Origin: Flavobacterium sp. LMO8
Lineage (GTDB): Bacteria > Bacteroidota > Bacteroidia > Flavobacteriales > Flavobacteriaceae
Direction: 5' to 3'
Length of the DNA: 64,000 bases
NCBI RefSeq assembly: GCF_009495755.1
Contig: NZ_WIBJ01000015.1
Location: 1 to 64,000, forward strand
Shown here: piece after piece, positions 16,815 through 25,241 of the stretch
Layout of the letters: every line of letters begins with the position of its first letter
How positions within the stretch are numbered: the first letter of the stretch is position 1
The notes under the pieces: generated by a model
Databases searched by the model: none
The model's input: the letters and a program-made list of their open reading frames with translations, nothing else
What the model was told of the DNA's origin: nothing
Translations under genes and position numbers: made by a program

Positions 16815-18107
16815 ATGAAATACCATCAAATAGACCGCGATTTATACGTGAAAAACAGAGCAAAATTTACAGCTCAAATGAAACCTAATAGTGTTGCAAT
16901 ATTCAATTCAAACGATATTTATCCAGTTTCTGCCGATTCTACTTTGCCTTTTGCACAACATAGAGATATTTTATATTTATCAGGTGTTGACCAAGAAGAA
17001 AGTATCTTATTGCTTTTTCCAGATGCGCCTTACGAACATTTGAAAGAAATTTTATTTTTAAAAGAAACGAATGAGCATATCGCGATTTGGGAAGGCGAAA
17101 AACTGACTAAAGAAAGAGCTTTTGAAGTTTCTGGAATTAAATCGGTGATTTGGTTACAAGATTTCCACAAGACGTTGAAAGAAGTTATGGTGTATGCTGA
17201 AACAATCTACATCAACACCAACGAACATTACAGAGCCGTTGTTGAAACAGAAACTCGTGAAGCACGTTTTGTGAAATGGTGGAAAGAAAATTATCCAGCA
17301 CACAAAGTAGAAAAATCGAATCCTATTTTACAAAGATTGCGTTCGATAAAAGAAAGCGAAGAATTGGATTTAATCCAAAAAGCGTGTGATATTACTGAAA
17401 AAGGTTTTAGACGTGTATTGAATTTCGTAAAACCAGGCGTTATGGAATACGAAATCGAAGCTGAATTTGCACATGAATTCCTAAGAAATCGTTCGAAAGG
17501 TTTTGCTTACACGCCAATTATCGCTTCTGGAAACAATGCAAATGTGTTGCATTACATCGAAAACAACCAACAATGTAAAGCTGGCGATTTGATTTTATTA
17601 GACGTTGGTGCAGAATATGCTAATTATTCAAGCGATATGACGCGTATGGTTCCTGTTTCAGGTCGTTTTACAGATAGACAAAAAGCAGTTTATCAAGCAG
17701 TTTTAAATGTGAAAAACGAAGCTACAAAAATGTTGGTTCCAGGAACATTATGGAAACAATATCATGTAGAAGTGGGCAAAATCATGACTTCTGAATTGTT
17801 AGGTTTAGGATTAATCGACAAAGCCGACGTGCAAAACGAAAATCCAGATTGGCCAGCGTATAAAAAATATTTCATGCACGGCACTTCGCACCACATGGGA
17901 TTAGACACACATGATTACGGATTATTACACGAACCAATGCAAGCCAACATGGTATTCACAGTTGAACCTGGAATTTACATTCCAAAAGAAGGTTTTGGTA
18001 TTCGTTTGGAAGACGATATGGTAATTCAAGAAAAAGGTGCTGCATTCAACTTAATGCGCAATATTCCGATTGAAATTGAAGAAATTGAAGCGATAATGAA
18101 TGCTTAA
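16815..18107 (+). CDS. pepP: Xaa-Pro aminopeptidase (aminopeptidase P, M24B)
   Basis: Removes N-terminal residues before proline. An AMP_N domain (residues about 1-145) precedes the pita-bread metallopeptidase. The dinuclear metal ligands are visible: the Asp of LLDVGAEY, the Asp of SSDMTR, the His in HGTSHHMGLDTHD, the Glu in FTVEPGIYI and the Glu in IRLEDDMV. Length (430) matches the family. No signal peptide, so it is cytoplasmic. Transcription ends at the hairpin 18145-18173. Confidence 0.94.
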   Translation: MKYHQIDRDLYVKNRAKFTAQMKPNSVAIFNSNDIYPVSADSTLPFAQHRDILYLSGVDQEESILLLFPDAPYEHLKEILFLKETNEHIAIWEGEKLTKERAFEVSGIKSVIWLQDFHKTLKEVMVYAETIYINTNEHYRAVVETETREARFVKWWKENYPAHKVEKSNPILQRLRSIKESEELDLIQKACDITEKGFRRVLNFVKPGVMEYEIEAEFAHEFLRNRSKGFAYTPIIASGNNANVLHYIENNQQCKAGDLILLDVGAEYANYSSDMTRMVPVSGRFTDRQKAVYQAVLNVKNEATKMLVPGTLWKQYHVEVGKIMTSELLGLGLIDKADVQNENPDWPAYKKYFMHGTSHHMGLDTHDYGLLHEPMQANMVFTVEPGIYIPKEGFGIRLEDDMVIQEKGAAFNLMRNIPIEIEEIEAIMNA

Positions 18108-18144
18108 TTAGCTTAAGAGTTTACAAGGTTATAAGTTTAAAAGG

Positions 18145-18173
18145 CGGCTTGCAAAAATGTGAGCCGTTTTTTT
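18145..18173 (+). terminator. Terminator of pepP
   Basis: CGGCTTGC paired imperfectly with GTGAGCCG, followed by seven T. Confidence 0.7.
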
Positions 18174-18185
18174 ATACTCAAAGCT

Positions 18186-18257
18186 CAACGCAAACTTGTC
18201 ATGCTGTTAAGCATTTCTTAATGAGGTTTCTACGGAATGACAAGTTTGTGTTGAAAC
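18186..18257. repeat. Dispersed repeat, copy 1 (right of pepP)
   Basis: Its arms CAACGCAAACTTGTCAT (18186-18202) and ATGACAAGTTTGTGTTG (18237-18253) are 16/17 complementary. The inner part reads TCTTAATGAGGTTTCTACGG. The same inner and right-hand sequence recurs at 18695-18756. It touches the stop codon of the next gene. Confidence 0.7.
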
Positions 18258-18649
18258 TAAACAGATGGAATCACTTCCACCACCATTTCATTCCCCACTT
18301 TATCGTAGTAACTGCACGTCATTTTATCCATCACTACAATCCATTTTTCAACACCTGATTTGGCGCAATCATTTAAAAACGTCATGTAATCAGTGTTGCC
18401 TTGTTGGTGCGATTTTAAGTCTGATTTGAATTGCTCAACGTTACTTTCATCAGCGATAGTTATGGTTTCTGAAAAACCTTCTGACGATGTTTGAAAATCA
18501 TTAGCGCCATAATAATTGGTATGATTATCAAATACAAACGTTTCGAATGAATTAACACCAAGCGCCATAATGTCTTGCATGTATTTTGGAAAATCGGCAC
18601 CGCTTTTTACTTTGGCGTGTGCATCGTGGATTTGTTGGATGGTGAACAT
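18257..18649 (-). CDS. DUF1398 family protein
   Basis: A 130-residue cytoplasmic protein of the DUF1398 (YbcV-like) family. The typical features are an N-terminal FTIQQIHDAHAKVKSGADFP helix, YMQDIMALGVNSFETFVFD and the C-terminal WIVVMDKMTCSYYDKVGNEM block. The function is unknown in the family. The gene sits alone, reading against both neighbours, between two direct copies of a roughly 60-bp repeat. This suggests it may have arrived or moved as a small cassette. Confidence 0.75.
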   Translation of the reverse strand: MFTIQQIHDAHAKVKSGADFPKYMQDIMALGVNSFETFVFDNHTNYYGANDFQTSSEGFSETITIADESNVEQFKSDLKSHQQGNTDYMTFLNDCAKSGVEKWIVVMDKMTCSYYDKVGNEMVVEVIPSV

Positions 18650-18694
18650 GAGAGAATAATTTTATAATGCAAAAATACGTTTTTTTACACAATT

Positions 18695-18756
18695 TTGTCA
18701 TGCTGGAAAACATCTCTTAATGAGATTCCTACGGAATGACAAGTTTGTGATGAAAC
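18695..18756. repeat. Dispersed repeat, copy 2
   Basis: Shares TTGTCATGCTG, CTTAATGAG, TACGGAATGACAAGTTTGTG and TGAAAC with copy 1 in the same orientation, with small substitutions. Arms GTCAT/ATGAC remain complementary. Confidence 0.7.
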
Positions 18757-18782
18757 AATCCTTGCGTACTTCGCGAAAAAAC

Positions 18783-18814
18783 TTTGCGCCCTTTGCGTTT
18801 AAACCCTAACTTTG
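18783..18814 (+). promoter_or_regulatory. Promoter of alpha/beta hydrolase, nearly leaderless
   Basis: TTTG at 18783-18786 and TAACTTTG at 18807-18814 are 20 bases apart, a good Bacteroidota promoter. The ATG begins only six bases after the -7 element, so the mRNA would have almost no leader. The -33 lies within a dispersed-repeat-like stretch (ACTTTGCGCCCTTTGCGTTT). Confidence 0.55.
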
Positions 18815-18819
18815 CCCAC

Positions 18820-19602
18820 ATGAAAACCACGAACTTCAAAAACACTAAAATCAGTTACACCGACCAAGGAAAAGGAACGGCTGTGGTTTTATTGCATGGT
18901 TTTTTGGAAAATCAATTGATGTGGAAGGTATTTATTCCTGAATTAGTTAAAAAGCATCGCATCATTACTATTGATTTATTAGGTCATGGTGAAACGGAAT
19001 GTCTAGGTTATGTCCACACGATGGAAGACCAAGCCGATATGGTGCATCATGTGTTGCACGAATTAAAAGTCAGGAAAGCGGTTTTGATTGGACATTCGAT
19101 GGGCGGTTATGTAGCGTTGGCTTTCGCTGAATTGTATCCCGATAATATCAAAGGAATTGTATTACAAAACTCTACTTCAAGAGCTGATAGCGACGAACGA
19201 AAAGCAAATCGTGACCGTGCTATTGTAGCGGTGAAGCAAAATTATTCGGCTTTTATTCGCATGAGTATTGCCAATTTATTTAGTGAAGACAATCGCGACC
19301 GTTTAGCGGATATTATCGAAGAAGTAAAATTGGAAGCTTTAAAAACACCACTTCAAGGTATTGTTGCGTCATTAGAAGGCATGAAAATCAGAAAAGACCG
19401 CGAAGTTCTTTTGCATTTTGCGCCTTATCCAATTCAAATCATTTTAGGAAAAAAAGATCCTGTTTTAAACTACGAAGACAATTTAGAACAAATCGAAGGC
19501 ACACAAGTACAACTTACCACTTTTGAAGACGGTCACATGAGTCATTTTGAAAATAAGGCGGAATTGTTGTCGGTTTTGAGTGGTTTTTTGAAAAGCGTTT
19601 AA
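18820..19602 (+). CDS. Alpha/beta-hydrolase fold enzyme
   Basis: A 260-residue cytoplasmic hydrolase. The oxyanion-hole motif LLHGF is at residues 24-28, the nucleophile Ser93 in GHSMGG, an acid Asp in GKKDPVL near 216 and His in DGHMSHF near 242. This is the standard Ser-Asp-His set of the family that includes MhpC/BioH-like esterases. The substrate cannot be told from sequence. I chose the ATG at 18820 over an upstream start at 18784, whose extra 12 codons overlap the promoter elements. Confidence 0.85.
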   Translation: MKTTNFKNTKISYTDQGKGTAVVLLHGFLENQLMWKVFIPELVKKHRIITIDLLGHGETECLGYVHTMEDQADMVHHVLHELKVRKAVLIGHSMGGYVALAFAELYPDNIKGIVLQNSTSRADSDERKANRDRAIVAVKQNYSAFIRMSIANLFSEDNRDRLADIIEEVKLEALKTPLQGIVASLEGMKIRKDREVLLHFAPYPIQIILGKKDPVLNYEDNLEQIEGTQVQLTTFEDGHMSHFENKAELLSVLSGFLKSV

Positions 19603-19662
19603 CCACAAGAAACACCAAGCTTTGTGAACTTAGTGTAATTACTTTGTGTCCTTTGTGGTTAA
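19598..19662. repeat. Intergenic inverted repeat
   Basis: TTTAACCACAAGAAACACCAAG faces CTTTGTGTCCTTTGTGGTTAA, an imperfect palindrome between convergent genes that may terminate both. A half copy (TTAACCACAAAGGCACGAAG) is at about 57568. Confidence 0.65.
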
Positions 19663-19663
19663 G

Positions 19664-22441
19664 TTATACTTTCTCTTTAAACGGAATTTCTGGATTAAAA
19701 ATTTCTACAATCAACATTTCTAATTCTGATTTAAAATTTTCTAAAATTTCGTTTGAAATAACAAGTTCTGCCTCTTTCCCTTTTCCTAATCCGAAAGGTA
19801 AAAAACCGTTTTTCATATTTTTGAACGAAACAATTCCAGCTGAAACTTCTCGGTTTTGTTTCAATTCATGATTTTCAAACATCAACGCATAACACAACAA
19901 CTGAATGATTTTTTCATTTTTTATATCGGAAGCTAAATCGGCAAAATCTAGAATTTTTAAGCTGTTTCCAACTACTTTTCCAGTTTTGTAATCGATGATT
20001 CGGATGGCGCCGTTTCGTTCTTCTATTCGGTCGACTTTACCTGCAATTTTTATTGGAAATGACAACGATTTCACTTCAATTTCACAAGATAAACTAGCTT
20101 CCAACAATAGTACTTTTATCGCTTGACCTTCTTGGATATCTTTCTTTTCCAATTGTAGAAAATTGTAGACATTTCGTTTCGCTACTTCAAAAGCTAACAG
20201 GTTTTTCCCTTTTGTGATTTCGCCTTCTTTGTAAATTTCTTTGAAATGTTTTAGAATCACCTCGTCAATTTTAGTTTCCATCGCTTCAATATGATGCAAT
20301 GCTAAATACAGATTCAAATAAGGTGTATACAATTCTTCCAAAGCATTGTGAATAATGGTTCCCAAGGTATTCACTGCGATGTTTTCTTCCACTTCATCCG
20401 CTTCGTTAATGCGTAAAATACGTTGCATATAAAACTGTAACGGATTTCGGATATAATTCGTCAACGACGATGGTGAAAAGCCTTTATCGGTTGCGATTTC
20501 GTTTAAACGCGTTAAAATTTTATCAGTTTTTGGAATGGTAACAGGTTCGTATGCTTTTTCGGGTAAAACGGCGTTATAGATTGTACTGGTAATAATGTGT
20601 TTCGGTTGTTTTTCGATTTCTAATTGGGTAATGAATCGGCTTTTTTCGCCGGCATCAATTCCTTCGTTGTCGGTGTTATAAAGCAACCAAACGTTTTTCG
20701 CACGTAACAACAAATGATAAAAGTGATAGCAATAAATCGCATCTTTTTCTTTGTACGTAGGCAAACCCAATTCTTTCTTCACATCATACGGAATGAACGA
20801 ATTCTGTGATTTTCCAGCGGGAAATTTACCTTCGTTTACCGAAGTAATAATCACATTTTCAAAATCCAATACACGACTTTCTAAAACCCCCATTACCTGA
20901 AGACCGCTCAATGGTTCGCCTTCGAAAGAAACTTCCGCTAAATCGATGATTTGCTTGTAAATTGCCTGAAGTGATTGCAAACTTTCGATTTGATTATAGG
21001 TTTCGTGATAATTGGTTAATTTGTTAATGGTTTTAAAAACCGAATACACGAAAGCTTTCGTAACTTTTTCTTCGGCATCGTCATTGCTTAAATAGGATTT
21101 TATGGTAAGTAAAATCGCATTTAAGTTCGCTAAAATGTCTGAAATAGAATCATCCCAGCGTGTGAATAACAATTGAAAGAATTTATTTTCTGAATTAGGA
21201 TATTTCTCTTCGTATAAACTGAATAATTTTTGATTGGAGAAGAAAGTAAAATTGTTATTGTTAATCACTTTTACCACTTCTTCCACTTTACAATACGGTT
21301 CCACCAAAGGATGATTTAAAATATCTAAAACTTCTTTGTAATAAAAGGTATAGCTTTTTTCGTTTCGCTGTTTGGCATTAGTATGCAACTTAAACAACTT
21401 GCTAATCAACAATTGTGCAGGATTATTTTTACTTGGATAACCCATTGTTATATTCAACGCATCTACCGATTCAGGCAAACCGTATAAAACAGGAAGCAAC
21501 AGATTTTCATCGCCAAGAACAACAGCGGTTTTTTCCAAATTTGGGTTTTCAGATTGAATTTTTTCAATAATAGTACCAACAATTTTAGCTTGACCAATAC
21601 TTTTTGGCGTTCCAATAATTTCGATGTTTTTTTCTTCACTAAAATGGTTGACAACCCATTCGAAATCTTGATTAACAAAAGGTTTCCACTCATTTTTAAA
21701 CTTTCGAATAAATAAACCCGCATCATGATAGAAATCATTCAGAAAAACTTTATCGATATCCCAATATATTTTGGCTTTATTCTCGTTAGCTAAATGTTTG
21801 AATACTCGTTCTTCCGCTTGATTTAAAGCATTGAAACCTGCAAAATAGATTTGATTCGTAATCGTTGTGGTAAACGGAATTAAGTTTTTAACCGCTTCTC
21901 TGTACAATAGACCTTGATAACCAATTTCTTTTTTTAATAAATGATTATAAAAAGATTCATAATACAAAGGTAATTTTGCCCAAAACTCTAGATGTGTGTC
22001 GATTAATTTGGTGGTATTTGATGGTTCTAAATTCCATCTTTTTAAGGCTTCAATATCTTCTAAATAAGAAAAAACATGATTTGGTGGCAATAAATATCGG
22101 TCGATTTCATTAAAATCTTGAATAGCTGTTTTTGCCCAAGTAGCAAACTCTTCAAACGATTGTTGTTTCGTTTTTTCGGTAACGGAAAGATATACTTCGT
22201 AAAATTCGAATAACAATTCAATAGGATCAATTGTTCGAAGACCCGAAATTTCCTGAATAAAATCTTCAATACTAATTATAATTGGCGCAAACGAAGTGAC
22301 TTCTAATTGATTTTTTAAACTTTCTAAAAGAAACACTTTGGCTCTTTTATTGGGTAAAACAATCAAACAATTCGATAATTGAACATCGGATGGGGATAAA
22401 ATAGTCGCACTTAACTTGTCTAAAAAAGTCTCTTGTTTCAT
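19664..22441 (-). CDS. AddB-like PD-(D/E)XK nuclease
   Basis: A 925-residue protein of the AddB/RexB type, partner of a RecB-like helicase in double-strand-break end processing. The N-terminal two thirds are a degenerate helicase fold beginning with NCLIVLPNKRAKVFLLESL. The C-terminal RecB-family nuclease (about 640-925) shows AGKVDRI and IIDYKTGK, the Asp and DYK residues that bind Mg. I do not see the four-Cys iron-sulfur arrangement of Bacillus AddB. The AddA-like partner lies 2.8 kb away at 25242-28415, same strand, with ompA and kbl between. Confidence 0.85.
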   Translation of the reverse strand: MKQETFLDKLSATILSPSDVQLSNCLIVLPNKRAKVFLLESLKNQLEVTSFAPIIISIEDFIQEISGLRTIDPIELLFEFYEVYLSVTEKTKQQSFEEFATWAKTAIQDFNEIDRYLLPPNHVFSYLEDIEALKRWNLEPSNTTKLIDTHLEFWAKLPLYYESFYNHLLKKEIGYQGLLYREAVKNLIPFTTTITNQIYFAGFNALNQAEERVFKHLANENKAKIYWDIDKVFLNDFYHDAGLFIRKFKNEWKPFVNQDFEWVVNHFSEEKNIEIIGTPKSIGQAKIVGTIIEKIQSENPNLEKTAVVLGDENLLLPVLYGLPESVDALNITMGYPSKNNPAQLLISKLFKLHTNAKQRNEKSYTFYYKEVLDILNHPLVEPYCKVEEVVKVINNNNFTFFSNQKLFSLYEEKYPNSENKFFQLLFTRWDDSISDILANLNAILLTIKSYLSNDDAEEKVTKAFVYSVFKTINKLTNYHETYNQIESLQSLQAIYKQIIDLAEVSFEGEPLSGLQVMGVLESRVLDFENVIITSVNEGKFPAGKSQNSFIPYDVKKELGLPTYKEKDAIYCYHFYHLLLRAKNVWLLYNTDNEGIDAGEKSRFITQLEIEKQPKHIITSTIYNAVLPEKAYEPVTIPKTDKILTRLNEIATDKGFSPSSLTNYIRNPLQFYMQRILRINEADEVEENIAVNTLGTIIHNALEELYTPYLNLYLALHHIEAMETKIDEVILKHFKEIYKEGEITKGKNLLAFEVAKRNVYNFLQLEKKDIQEGQAIKVLLLEASLSCEIEVKSLSFPIKIAGKVDRIEERNGAIRIIDYKTGKVVGNSLKILDFADLASDIKNEKIIQLLCYALMFENHELKQNREVSAGIVSFKNMKNGFLPFGLGKGKEAELVISNEILENFKSELEMLIVEIFNPEIPFKEKV

Positions 22442-22456
22442 TTTATAAAAATAAAA

Positions 22457-22484
22457 AAACGCCCCGATAAATCGAGGCGTTTTC
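22457..22484 (-). terminator. Terminator of the OmpA-family gene
   Basis: AAAACGCCCCGAT and ATCGAGGCGTTTT pair with one mismatch. On the minus strand this is followed by a T run. Confidence 0.85.
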
Positions 22485-22504
22485 CAATTATATTTTAGAA
22501 GAAA

Positions 22505-23908
22505 TTATTTCATTAAAGTAACTTCTACTCTTCTGTTTTGAGATCTTCCAGCTTTTGTTTTGTTAGAAGCAATTGGTTTTGTTTCACCGTAACCATCTGA
22601 AGATAATCTATCGTCAGCAATACCTTTACTTTCTAAAAATTTTTCAACAGCTAAAGCTCTTTCTTTAGATAATCTTAAGTTAAGTGCATCAGAACCTACT
22701 GAATCTGTATGTCCGCTGATATGGAATTTAGCAGATGGATACTCTTTTAAGATAGCAACCATAGCTTCTAAAACTGGCATTGTTGATTTATGGAAAGATG
22801 CTTTACCTGTATCAAACAAAATAGTTTTACCATAATCATTTAATTTTTTCATTGTATCGTCAGAAATTTCTGGACAACCAAAGTTAGCTACAGTACCTGC
22901 AACTGTTGGACATTTGTCATCTTTATCTGCAACACCGTCACTATCAGTATCTGGCCATGGACAACCTGCATTTTCTTTTGGACCAGCAATTGTTGGACAA
23001 TTATCATCTTTATCAGCTACTCCATCTCCATCTGCATCTGGGCAACCTTTCATGATTTTAGTTCCTTTGTCATCTGGACAATTATCTTCATTATCGATAA
23101 TTCCATCTCCATCTCTATCAGGACATCCGTTAAATTCTTTAGGACCTGCTTGCTCTGGACATGCATCTTCTGAATCTTGAATACCATCACTATCAGTATC
23201 TGGACAACCTTTGAATTCTGGTAAACCAGCAACTTCTGGACATGCATCATCTTTGTCATAAATTCCATCACCATCTGTATCTTTACCTCCAAATTTGAAA
23301 GTTAAACCAGCAAAATGTTGAATATGAGTTGGTATATCTGCGTTTGGAACTCTTGTATCGTCAAATGAATGTTTATAAGTAGATTGAAATTGTAAACCAA
23401 CTTGCTCAGTAATCCAGAATGTTAATCCCAAACCTCCATTTACTGTACCTGCAGAAGCATCACCAATAAAGTTATAACCTCCACCAAGATTAATAGATGG
23501 ATCTAACCATTTTGATTTTAATAAATCCATAAAGCTATACTTAATTACAGCATCAATACCGTAATAAGATAAATTTCCTGGATCAAAAACATTGTCAGTA
23601 GACTCAGTTCCTGGAACTCTTGAAATCCATTTGTCAATTTTGTTAACAGAACCTGTTAAACCAAATGAAAAACCATCACCAACGTATCTAGATACATTTA
23701 AATAAGAAACTGAAGGTAAAATATTCCAGTTATCTTCAACGTTAATTAATTGGATGAATTTTGGACTGTCATTTCCAACAGCACTAACTTTAGTGTCAAC
23801 TCCATTTACCCCAAAAGACACTGCCCAAGGGTTGTTGCTGTCTTGTGCTTGTGATGTTAAACCAGCAAACAATAAAGCCGCAGCAAATAATTTGTTAAGA
23901 TGTTTCAT
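22505..23908 (-). CDS. OmpA-family porin with thrombospondin type 3 repeats
   Basis: A 467-residue outer-membrane protein that ties the membrane to peptidoglycan. After a signal peptide (ending LTSQAQ), residues about 20-200 form an eight-stranded barrel. Five calcium-binding TSP3-type repeats (DxDxDGxxDxxDxCP ... GCP) cover about 205-345. The C-terminal OmpA domain (about 355-467) contains [11 protein letters not shown] and [12 protein letters not shown], with the Asp/Arg pair that binds diaminopimelate. Such proteins are among the most abundant in flavobacteria. A strong promoter precedes it and it has its own terminator. Confidence 0.93.
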   Translation of the reverse strand: MKHLNKLFAAALLFAGLTSQAQDSNNPWAVSFGVNGVDTKVSAVGNDSPKFIQLINVEDNWNILPSVSYLNVSRYVGDGFSFGLTGSVNKIDKWISRVPGTESTDNVFDPGNLSYYGIDAVIKYSFMDLLKSKWLDPSINLGGGYNFIGDASAGTVNGGLGLTFWITEQVGLQFQSTYKHSFDDTRVPNADIPTHIQHFAGLTFKFGGKDTDGDGIYDKDDACPEVAGLPEFKGCPDTDSDGIQDSEDACPEQAGPKEFNGCPDRDGDGIIDNEDNCPDDKGTKIMKGCPDADGDGVADKDDNCPTIAGPKENAGCPWPDTDSDGVADKDDKCPTVAGTVANFGCPEISDDTMKKLNDYGKTILFDTGKASFHKSTMPVLEAMVAILKEYPSAKFHISGHTDSVGSDALNLRLSKERALAVEKFLESKGIADDRLSSDGYGETKPIASNKTKAGRSQNRRVEVTLMK

Positions 23909-23946
23909 ACTTGTTTTTATTTAATTACAATGCGTTATAATTGGAA

Positions 23947-23976
23947 CAAAAGTAATACGTTTTTTTTAACTACAAA
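23947..23976 (-). promoter_or_regulatory. Promoter of the OmpA-family gene
   Basis: TACTTTTG (23954-23947) with TTTG (23976-23973) 18 bases upstream, near the ideal Bacteroidota spacing. Confidence 0.65.
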
Positions 23977-24012
23977 AAGTTTTGTTAAAAAAATTTACAT
24001 ATTTGTCGGATT

Positions 24013-25209
24013 TTACTTGATTATGCCTAAATTTTTTGCAACTTCTGTAAAAGCATTAATTGCTATATCCAAATGTACTTGTGTATGTGCCGCTGATAAT
24101 TGTACACGAATACGTGCTTTATCCTTTGGCACAACTGGAAAGAAAAACCCTATAACATAGATTCCTTTTTTTAACAGTTCTTCTGCCATAATTTGCGATA
24201 ATTTGGCATCATATAACATTACTGGAACAATTGCCGAATCTCCATCAATAAAATCAATACCAGCTTTTCTTAATCCAGCTTTGAAGTAATTGGTATTCCA
24301 TTCTAATTTATCTCTTAGTGTGGTATCTTTTTCTAATAATTCGAAAACTTTTAATGAAGCTCCCACAATTGAAGGCGCCAATGAATTTGAAAACAAATAC
24401 GGACGTGAACGTTGACGTAAAATTTCAATGATTTCTTTTTTGGCTGTTGTATAACCTCCCATAGCTCCGCCTAAAGCTTTTCCTAAAGTTCCAGTGATGA
24501 TATCTACTCTTCCCATTACTCCTTTTGCTTCTAATGTTCCTTTTCCTGTTGCGCCAATGAAACCAGCAGCGTGACATTCGTCAACCATTACTAAAGCGTC
24601 ATACTTATCAGCTAAATCGCAAATTTTATCTAATGGCGCTACTAAACCGTCCATTGAAAAAACTCCGTCAGTAACAATTAATTTAAAACGGTGACCTGCT
24701 TCAGATGCTTTTACAAGCTGTTGCTCTAAGTCTTCCATATTATTGTTTTCGTAACGGTAACGTGCTGCTTTACACAAACGAACGCCATCAATAATTGAAG
24801 CGTGATTCAAAGAATCAGAAATAATACAATCTTCTTCTCCTAATAAAGGTTCGAAAACTCCTCCGTTAGCATCAAAAGCGGCTGCATATAAAATAGTATC
24901 TTCTGTTCCGTAGAAATTTGCGATTTTTTGTTCTAATTCTTTGTGGATATCTTGAGTTCCACAAATAAAGCGTACTGATGACATTCCAAAACCGTGAGAA
25001 TCTAAAGCATCTTTCGCTGCTTGCACTACTTCTTGGTGAGATGATAATCCTAAATAATTGTTTGCGCAAAAATTTAAAACTGTTTCACCGGTCGAAATCG
25101 TAATTTCTGCTCCTTGAGGTGAAGTAATAATGCGTTCTTTTTTAAATAATCCGTTTTCTTCAATGGTATTTAATTCGTTTTGTAGGTGTTGTTGGATTTT
25201 TCCGTACAT
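24013..25209 (-). CDS. kbl: Glycine C-acetyltransferase (2-amino-3-ketobutyrate CoA ligase)
   Basis: A PLP-dependent enzyme of the alpha-oxoamine synthase family (398 residues) in threonine breakdown, converting 2-amino-3-oxobutyrate and CoA to glycine and acetyl-CoA. PLP Lys244 lies in [10 protein letters not shown], with [10 protein letters not shown] at 210-219. Length and the N-terminal [11 protein letters not shown]-type block ([10 protein letters not shown]) favour Kbl over the longer serine palmitoyltransferase or BioF relatives, though BioF-like activity cannot be fully excluded. No threonine dehydrogenase gene is adjacent. Its -7 element (25252-25245) abuts the stop codon of the upstream addA-like gene. 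Confidence 0.9.
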   Translation of the reverse strand: MYGKIQQHLQNELNTIEENGLFKKERIITSPQGAEITISTGETVLNFCANNYLGLSSHQEVVQAAKDALDSHGFGMSSVRFICGTQDIHKELEQKIANFYGTEDTILYAAAFDANGGVFEPLLGEEDCIISDSLNHASIIDGVRLCKAARYRYENNNMEDLEQQLVKASEAGHRFKLIVTDGVFSMDGLVAPLDKICDLADKYDALVMVDECHAAGFIGATGKGTLEAKGVMGRVDIITGTLGKALGGAMGGYTTAKKEIIEILRQRSRPYLFSNSLAPSIVGASLKVFELLEKDTTLRDKLEWNTNYFKAGLRKAGIDFIDGDSAIVPVMLYDAKLSQIMAEELLKKGIYVIGFFFPVVPKDKARIRVQLSAAHTQVHLDIAINAFTEVAKNLGIIK

Positions 25210-25241
25210 AATATGTTAATCGTTTATGGTTGTGTTAATGG

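Noticed and set aside
22914-23292. Open frames on both strands across the OmpA repeats
   Set aside because: They are shadows of the repetitive TSP3-coding DNA.
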